A DNA stretch of 64,000 nt from Pythium myriotylum (Eukaryota; Oomycota; Peronosporomycetes; Pythiales; Pythiaceae), in assembly GCA_023091665.1 (NCBI GenBank), contig JALJCQ010000017.1, positions 2,294,001 through 2,358,000 of the forward strand. Reading direction: 5' to 3'. Position 1 is the first letter of the stretch, and every line of letters begins with the position of its first letter. The position numbers and the translations under genes are program-made. Below are positions 58,446 through 64,000 of this stretch, piece after piece. The notes beneath the pieces were generated by a model. That model saw nothing but the letters and a program-made list of their open reading frames with translations. It ran no database searches and was not told where the DNA came from.

Positions 58446-59600
58446 ACGCGATCGCCACCCGCACCACCGGCACAACACAAACCACCCCACAACAACTTCA
58501 CCACACAACGCACACACCAGCACGAAATAGAACAAATACACACACTCACACACTACACCACAACAACTTTACCCATACCGTGCCAGCCTCGCCACGCACC
58601 AACCAACCACACTTATTTATTACGCGCTCGAAATTTATTCACACCAACAACATATCCGCACCATACACCAACCACTACCCACTTTCGCCGATCCCAATCA
58701 TCACTGCGACACTCTTGCAACACACTTGGATCACCCAGAGAGCGCTCCGCCTCAACGCATTGTGACCAGGTCGTGAACCACGATCACAACTTGCATGCCA
58801 AGTCCAGTCCACACCAACCAAGCCCACCCAAGCCCACCCAAGCCCACCCAGTCGCTGAGTCCTTCCGCTAACACCGACGCCCGACGCCGGTGTCAGCGTC
58901 CACTCCACCCCATGCCACAGCTACTGTCACCACGTTGAGCCATGCCCACACGACCTCCAGTGTGCACACACGTGGTAACTTGGGATGGGATGGATCGAAG
59001 ACACCCCTCGCAAAACCAAGACGTTCTCTTGACTTGACTGGAGACTCCCACCTCTACCCCACCCTCCACCGCGTGATGCTGCTTGCTAGCTTGTACCTTG
59101 GCCCGTTGACTTGTCATTGGTTGGGAGCAGCGTGGTTATAGCTATGGGTGAGGTTTGGTACGCTTTCAAGCACTAGGCAAGATACGAGATGCGAGATAGG
59201 CACAAAGGACTCGTATGCAAGACCGCAGTGCCGATGGGATTGCCCCGCGCTGTCCCGATCCCGATCTTTATCCCCGGCCCCCTCGTGAGATCTCCGTGAC
59301 AAGAAGAGCGGTTCTGCTCGTCCCGTGACGGAAGACGACGAGGAGAGACCCCAGCGCAAGTGGCCTGGTGACATGGGGTTCGTTGTCAAATGAGTAAGAC
59401 GTTTGGTGTTGTGTTTCGTTGTTTATGAGTTGGTGATGGGGAGTTGGGCAGTTGGGACGCAGTAGATGGTCGAGGGCGTCGTGTGGCTCACGTGTGTAGT
59501 GGTGTGGGCGGCATTGGAGGCGCGTCGTGTTGAGAAGAGCGTGCAATGTGCGTAGTGGTGATAAAGCCGGGACGCAGGAGGTTTGCGTGGCAAAGGGAGA

Positions 59601-59672
59601 TGCCCCCAAGCAGGATCGAACTACCGACCTTCCGCTTACTAAGCGGGTGCTCTACCACTGAGCTATAGGGGC
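59601..59672 (-). tRNA. tRNA-Thr(AGT), array copy 36 (last)
   Basis: Same 72-nt gene and the last one in the window. The next unit is cut off at 60779 before its tRNA gene. Confidence 0.97.
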
Positions 59673-60779
59673 ACGCGATCGCCACCCGCACCACCGGCAC
59701 AACACAAACCACCCCACAACAACTTCACCACACAACGCACACACCAGCACGAAATAGAACAAATACACACACTCACACACTACACCACAACAACTTTACC
59801 CATACCGTGCCAGCCTCGCCACGCACCAACCAACCACACTTATTTATTACGCGCTCGAAATTTATTCACACCAACAACATATCCGCACCATACACCAACC
59901 ACTACCCACTTTCGCCGATCCCAATCATCACTGCGACACTCTTGCAACACACTTGGATCACCCAGAGAGCGCTCCGCCTCAACGCATTGAGACCAGGTCG
60001 TGAACCACGATCACAACTTGCATGCCAAGTCCAGTCCACACCAACCAAGCCCACCCAAGCCCACCCAAGCCCACCCAGTCGCTGAGTCCTTCCGCTAACA
60101 CCGACGCCCGACGCCGGTGTCAGCGTCCACTCCACCCCATGCCACAGCTACTGTCACCACGTTGAGCCATGCCCACACGACCTCCAGTGTGCACACACGT
60201 GGTAACTTGGGATGGGATGGATCGAAGACACCCCTCGCAAAACCAAGACGTTCTCTTGACTTGACTGGAGACTCCCACCTCTACCCCACCCTCCACCGCG
60301 TGATGCTGCTTGCTAGCTTGTACCTTGGCCCGTTGACTTGTCATTGGTTGGGAGCAGCGTGGTTATAGCTATGGGTGAGGTTTGGTACGCTTTCAAGCAC
60401 TAGGCAAGATACGAGATGCGAGATAGGCACAAAGGACTCGTATGCAAGACCGCAGTGCCGATGGGATTGCCCCGCGCTGTCCCGATCCCGATCTTTATCC
60501 CCGGCCCCCTCGTGAGATCTCCGTGACAAGAAGAGCGGTTCTGCTCGTCCCGTGACGGAAGACGACGAGGAGAGACCCCAGCGCAAGTGGCCTGGTGACA
60601 TGGGGTTCGTTGTCAAATGAGTAAGACGTTTGGTGTTGTGTTTCGTTGTTTATGAGTTGGTGATGGGGAGTTGGGCAGTTGGGACGCAGTAGATGGTCGA
60701 GGGCGTCGTGTGGCTCACGTGTGTAGTGGTGTGGGCGGCATTGGAGGCGCGTCGTGTTGAGAAGAGCGTGCAATGTGCG

Positions 60780-60921
60780 GACTTTCTTTTCTTTCACGGA
60801 CTTGTAAAGTCGACACTTCAACATCTAAGTCGCAAGCCAGAAAGATCCAAAAACCCAGGAAGAATATTGCTGTATTCATTTCCATCTGACATGTTCGCCA
60901 TATGAGTGCGCAGGGAATGTT
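60780..60921. other. Array/right-flank junction, no gene seen
   Basis: Unrelated sequence starts at 60780 with gactttc. A 6-bp inverted pair (gacttt at 60780, aaagtc about 20 bp later) lies at the junction. Nothing else is recognised before the broken minus-strand gene. Confidence 0.5.
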
Positions 60922-61110
60922 TCATCGCTGGCTTTTGTAACTGATAGATGGCGGTTCCGTCGAGCACGGCTCAGACGGCTCACTTGGAATATACTCCGAG
61001 CTAGTGTCTGGGAGTATCGGAGCTGAGGTCTGTGTCAGTAAATATTCTTCCACTGTTTGTTCCGTTCCGGTGCGTAAGATGTCGACGACTTCTCGCAGTC
61101 TCTTAGCCAT
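60922..61110 (-). pseudogene. C-terminal remnant of the broken right-flank gene (62 aa frame)
   Basis: Begins MAKRLREVVDILRTGTEQTVEEYL and continues Ser/Pro/Glu-rich to a stop. It overlaps the end of the OTU-like region in a different frame and is probably its acidic tail after another frameshift. No family recognised. Confidence 0.35.
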
Positions 61111-61687
61111 AGCCTTGGCCTTCGATTTCGGGCCGGACCACGCAGAGTAGCCACTCGGAGGGCCTGGAAGTGGGACGCGTTGGTTCCATCATTGTTCTCG
61201 CGATGATGGAGGACGAGAAGGAGCGGAAGGACCGTTCTGGTGGCGTAGACGTGAAGCTGCGCGACGGTCTCGGCTATGGAGAGGGTCTCTGTCGCCACGG
61301 AGTCCACCTGCGGGTCGTACGAGTACCGCTGAACCACTGCTTCCCATTGTCTCTGCCCAGTTGCTGGACCAAGAACACTGAAAACGTAAACCGGTTCTTG
61401 GCTTCAGTGAACGAGAGCAATGATGTGGAGGCCTGCTCCCCAAAACGAGCTCCAATTGGAGAGCCGGATTTTATCGCCGCTTCCTCCATCAAATGACCAA
61501 TGATGCGCTGCTCCGTGTTTTCGTCGACGACATCCACTCCCAGCAATGTCTGACTGGCCTCTCCGAGGGAGATGGACCCGTTGGTAATCAGTCTCTGAAG
61601 ATTCTTGATCAGATGTTGGGGGCGGTTGGCTCGCCAGAAGTCATTTCCGACACGACTTGCCAGGTGCATACAAGCACCGATACGCAC
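61035..61687 (-). pseudogene. OTU-like cysteine protease, C-terminal part in two further frames
   Basis: From 61687 down to 61274 one frame reads protein-like sequence (GARFGEQASTSLLSFTEA, then FTFSVFL) typical of the middle of OTU domains. From 61337 down, a second frame contains LHVYATRTVLPLLLVL and SHFQALRV, the latter resembling the catalytic His block (His codon 61170-61172). Catalytic Cys and His thus lie in different frames, so at least two frameshifts separate them. This looks like decay, though sequencing error or programmed shifting is not excluded. Confidence 0.45.
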
Positions 61688-62112
61688 GTTTGGACCTTCA
61701 TGGCATGGACCGCGGCTTGGAAGCAGTGGCCGTCTCCGGGTGTGACGATCTCACACAGGTCGACTCTGGTTTTGATTGCCTCGAAAGGAAGAGTTCTCCA
61801 TTCCTCCGCAGTCAGCACCCTCGTCGTCGTCGCTAGATCCTCTACTACCCACTGATTGGCACCTGCGTCCTCAGCATCCTCGTACATGTCTACATCTTCG
61901 CCGTCGGCTTGTCTGGCGCCGCGAGGGCGGAGGAAGCGAGCCACTGAGAGCTGGCGCTGTGAGGTTGTGCCCCGTGGGTGTTGCGCCTTCGGAGCATCCC
62001 CACTCTGATCCGCACGAGGTGCCGTCTTCTCCACTGCGGGTGTCGACTCATGTCCGTTGATAGTCGCCATTCGAACATCTCTATCATTATCCAGCTGTCC
62101 CGCAATCGCCAC
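61609..62112 (-). pseudogene. OTU-like cysteine protease, N-terminal part (167 aa frame)
   Basis: Follows the 466-aa frame with a 26-nt overlap. Acidic, low-complexity residues 1-95 lead into TPGDGHCFQAAVHAM at about 125-138, which matches the OTU catalytic Asp-Gly-x-Cys block (Cys130, codon 61723-61725). After this the frame loses protein-like character and stops; the domain appears to continue in another frame. The family call rests on the motif only. It could belong to the same element as the upstream frame. Confidence 0.5.
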
Positions 62113-63487
62113 CTCTCTCGTGCCGCGTCCTCCAGGCGACTGTCCGGGACTCGACAGCGTCTCCTAGCGGCCCCATTTCCCGTGCTTGGTCTTTTGAACT
62201 CCCGGCCTCACCGGTGGCTTGTGCCCGTGGCTGGGAAGCTGTGTGGTCGCTGCGCATATTGCCACCTCCGTGTCCGTTTCCCTCCAAGGTACGCTCCGTC
62301 GACTCGGCCATTGGCTCAGGCTTCTTTTTATTGGGGCTGGCCTTGGTCTTCATCTTGGACTTTGACGGCGCTGGCGTGGTGGAGCGTTGGAGATCGACCT
62401 CAGGTTCGGGTGGTGGAGGGGGTGCTGGGAGTGCATCTCGCTCAGCCAAAGCCTTGTGAAGTTCTTGCTCGGTTGCTTCAAGCTTAGCTTCCGCGTTTGC
62501 CGCGGCCAGGTTAGCCGCCGCGATAGCCTCAGCCGCCATGACGACCGCTTCTTGAGCCCTCGCGACCTTAGGCTTGAGATGAGCATTACCTCGTTCCAGC
62601 TGCCTCGCGAGTTCCGCTCGTGATCTCGGTTTGGGGAAACGCAGCCTGGCGACCGGGGCCTCCAACTCCAGCTCCAGCACCCGAGGAGTGCGCATCTCCA
62701 AGCGCTTCGCGGCCGCTTCCGGAGTGTCTGCTTTAACCGGGCATCGCTGCCGCGGGTGCCAGTCGTGCAGACAATAGGCGCGAGGTGGAAAAGTCGCCAG
62801 CCACGGTTGGTGGACCCCGAAGAGGAAAAGTTTCGGGCCTATCTTGACTCTCAACTCCCGCAAATTTCCCAGTATCTTGGGTCCGGACAACGTTGACAGC
62901 GTAATGATCCATACTTGATCGTGCGTGTACCTCTGTCCAATGGTGTTCTCTGTTTCGATGGAGAGAATGTCAATTTCCTCACAGATCCGTTCGGCGACGG
63001 TCTGGATCTCGTGCGCCGTGGCTCCATCTCCACCCAGGAGTCTGATCTGATACAACAAGGTCGTCGCCACCTTGTCATACCCGATCTCGGGGTCCTCCTC
63101 CGCCAAACAGTTAGTCGCCAGAAGCGTGACCGTTCCACCTGGAAAGCGCAGGGTCTTCTGGTCGTATTCAAGACATGGCTCCGGTCTGATGAACTTGAAG
63201 TAAACAAAGGTTGCAGTGCAAGGCATGCTGTACGATTTTTGGATCAGTTCCTTTGCATTGGCGTCCGTGACCACGCCGTCATCGTTCATTCCCATTAAAG
63301 TGACGAGCAGATGATACTTTGCACCATATTCCCTCAGCTTGAAGCCTAGAGGGGGAATCATGTAGAGTCTGTAGTGCTTTGTCTCCCGGTGGATTTGCAA
63401 GTATGTCAAGCGCTGATCCAATGACATCGTGGTCTTGAAATGCTCCGGCATCTTTGCTAGAAAATCTCGTTGTTTCTCCAGAGCCAT
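62087..63487 (-). CDS. ORF1/gag-like protein with degenerate zinc knuckle (466 aa), probably from a decayed mobile element
   Basis: Longest intact frame of the right flank; the start chosen is the first ATG in frame. The N-terminal half (1-230) is an unrecognised globular region. At 236-249 the spacing R-x2-C-x4-H-x4-C (YCLHDWHPRQRC) matches a CCHC knuckle whose first Cys is Arg, a pattern seen in retroelement ORF1/gag proteins (inference). About 280-350 is an Ala/Glu/Leu-rich probable coiled coil, followed by a Pro-rich and Lys-rich tail. Its last 26 nt overlap the next frame (61609-62112), which carries an OTU-like motif. Composition and neighbours suggest a mobile element, not a host gene. 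It is unrelated in sequence to the LINE ORF1 in the array. Confidence 0.55.
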   Translation of the reverse strand: MALEKQRDFLAKMPEHFKTTMSLDQRLTYLQIHRETKHYRLYMIPPLGFKLREYGAKYHLLVTLMGMNDDGVVTDANAKELIQKSYSMPCTATFVYFKFIRPEPCLEYDQKTLRFPGGTVTLLATNCLAEEDPEIGYDKVATTLLYQIRLLGGDGATAHEIQTVAERICEEIDILSIETENTIGQRYTHDQVWIITLSTLSGPKILGNLRELRVKIGPKLFLFGVHQPWLATFPPRAYCLHDWHPRQRCPVKADTPEAAAKRLEMRTPRVLELELEAPVARLRFPKPRSRAELARQLERGNAHLKPKVARAQEAVVMAAEAIAAANLAAANAEAKLEATEQELHKALAERDALPAPPPPPEPEVDLQRSTTPAPSKSKMKTKASPNKKKPEPMAESTERTLEGNGHGGGNMRSDHTASQPRAQATGEAGSSKDQAREMGPLGDAVESRTVAWRTRHERGGDCGTAG

Positions 63488-63786
63488 CCAACCGTTATCT
63501 CCCCCTCCGTGGGCGCACGGTGATATCCCGGAGCCGCAATGTTGTGCGGTCTGCGAGCTTCGGTGTATGCTGTTGCATGCGCAGTCTGGTCTGGGTAATC
63601 TTCGGTTTCCACGGCCGCCTTCGCTTCTGGGGAGAAGAGAGCTTTCGTGAGCGCCGTGTCCACGCCTTCTTCACTGGCGGGACCGGACTGTGGTGGAGTG
63701 TCCTCGGATTTTCCCCGACGAAAGAGAAATTCCCAGTTTAGAAAAGTAAAAATTAGGTTATAGGAGCGTATGTCACGAAAAAACAA
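63457..63786 (-). pseudogene. Possible displaced N-terminal segment of the right-flank gene (109 aa frame)
   Basis: Precedes the 466-aa frame, overlapping it by 31 nt in another frame. The middle (SEEGVDTALTKALFSPEAK and onward) looks protein-coding, with balanced charged residues. It may be the original N-terminus, separated by a frameshift near 63480. No recognised domain. Confidence 0.3.
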
Positions 63787-63808
63787 CAGAAACAGTAGGA
63801 TAGGGACG

Positions 63809-63849
63809 CTAGGGACATTGTTCCCCTATTTTGGGGGATAAGTCCCTAG
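63809..63849. repeat. Nested inverted repeat (hairpin-forming)
   Basis: Outer arms CTAGGGAC (63809-63816) and GTCCCTAG (63842-63849) pair over 8 bp. Inner arms TCCCC (63822-63826) and GGGGA (63834-63838) pair again. TAGGGAC is also directly repeated at 63801. It lies upstream of the minus-strand broken gene, so it may be a terminal or regulatory structure of that element. Confidence 0.6.
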
Positions 63850-63859
63850 TTTGGGATTG

Positions 63860-63909
63860 GTGAGGTTTTTCACCATCTCCCTTAACGTGGGGTGAGGGTG
63901 ATTTCACCC
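63860..63909. repeat. Two short palindromes (ggtga/tcacc, gggtga/tcaccc)
   Basis: A ggtga...tcacc pair around a T-rich loop, and a perfect 6+2+6 palindrome at 63896-63909. Both share the TCACC core with each other. Function unknown. Confidence 0.5.
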
Positions 63910-64000
63910 AGATCCCCCTCAGAAGAGAATCGAATTTGCCGTCAACCCAACAAGTCAGTTTGCGCAAGTTCAAGGAAGGAAAAACCCAACACCCACAGAA

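Larger units (their letters stand above)
42359..60779. repeat. tRNA-Thr tandem array, segment 4 (14 tRNA genes, truncated right end)
   Basis: The array resumes at the duplicated target site after the short element. Removing 759 + 18 bp restores a 1237-bp unit. Units here mostly have four minisatellite copies and are very uniform; units around 54653-59601 alternate between five and three copies. The last unit stops abruptly after caatgtgcg at 60779, about 70 bp before the next tRNA gene would begin, where unrelated sequence starts. Confidence 0.96.

Overview
The window is nuclear eukaryotic DNA. I infer an oomycete or related stramenopile with moderate confidence. The reasons are intronless GC-rich genes, tRNA genes with internal Pol III boxes and no encoded CCA, and an L1/Tx1-type non-LTR retrotransposon whose ORF2 ends in a Cys/His (zf-RVT-like) motif, a layout common in oomycete LINEs. 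There is no prokaryotic gene organisation.

Layout. 1-152 is a short unexplained left flank. From about 153 to 60779 lies a head-to-tail tandem array with units of 1227, 1237, 1247 or 1267 bp. Every full unit carries one tRNA-Thr(AGT) gene on the minus strand, 36 complete genes in all, with no base difference that I can see. Unit length varies only through a 10-bp minisatellite (aagcccaccc, 3, 4, 5 or 7 copies), which is G-quadruplex-prone on the tRNA-sense strand. The rest of each unit looks non-coding.

Three units are interrupted at exactly the same nucleotide of the tRNA gene by elements in the same orientation: two almost identical full-length LINEs (20693-28018 and 30511-37860) and one 759-bp non-autonomous element (41600-42358). 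All three are flanked by the same 18-bp target-site duplication (tRNA nt 1-16 plus 2 upstream bases), so the tRNA gene is rebuilt on the left side of each insertion. The short element shares the last 18 bp of the LINE, which suggests it is mobilised by the LINE machinery. Each LINE has ORF1 (901/905 aa, RNA-binding-like) and ORF2 (apurinic-type endonuclease, reverse transcriptase, C-terminal Cys/His motif). ORF2 overlaps ORF1 by 29 nt in the +1 frame and has no ATG ahead of its endonuclease.

The array breaks off inside a unit at 60779. The right flank (60780-64000) holds a minus-strand, frame-broken mobile-element-like gene: a gag/ORF1-like protein with a degenerate zinc knuckle and coiled coil, then an OTU-like cysteine protease region split over three frames. 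Upstream of it are strong short inverted repeats.

Together, the region looks like a tRNA-gene satellite acting as a safe harbour for a site-specific LINE and its dependent short element.
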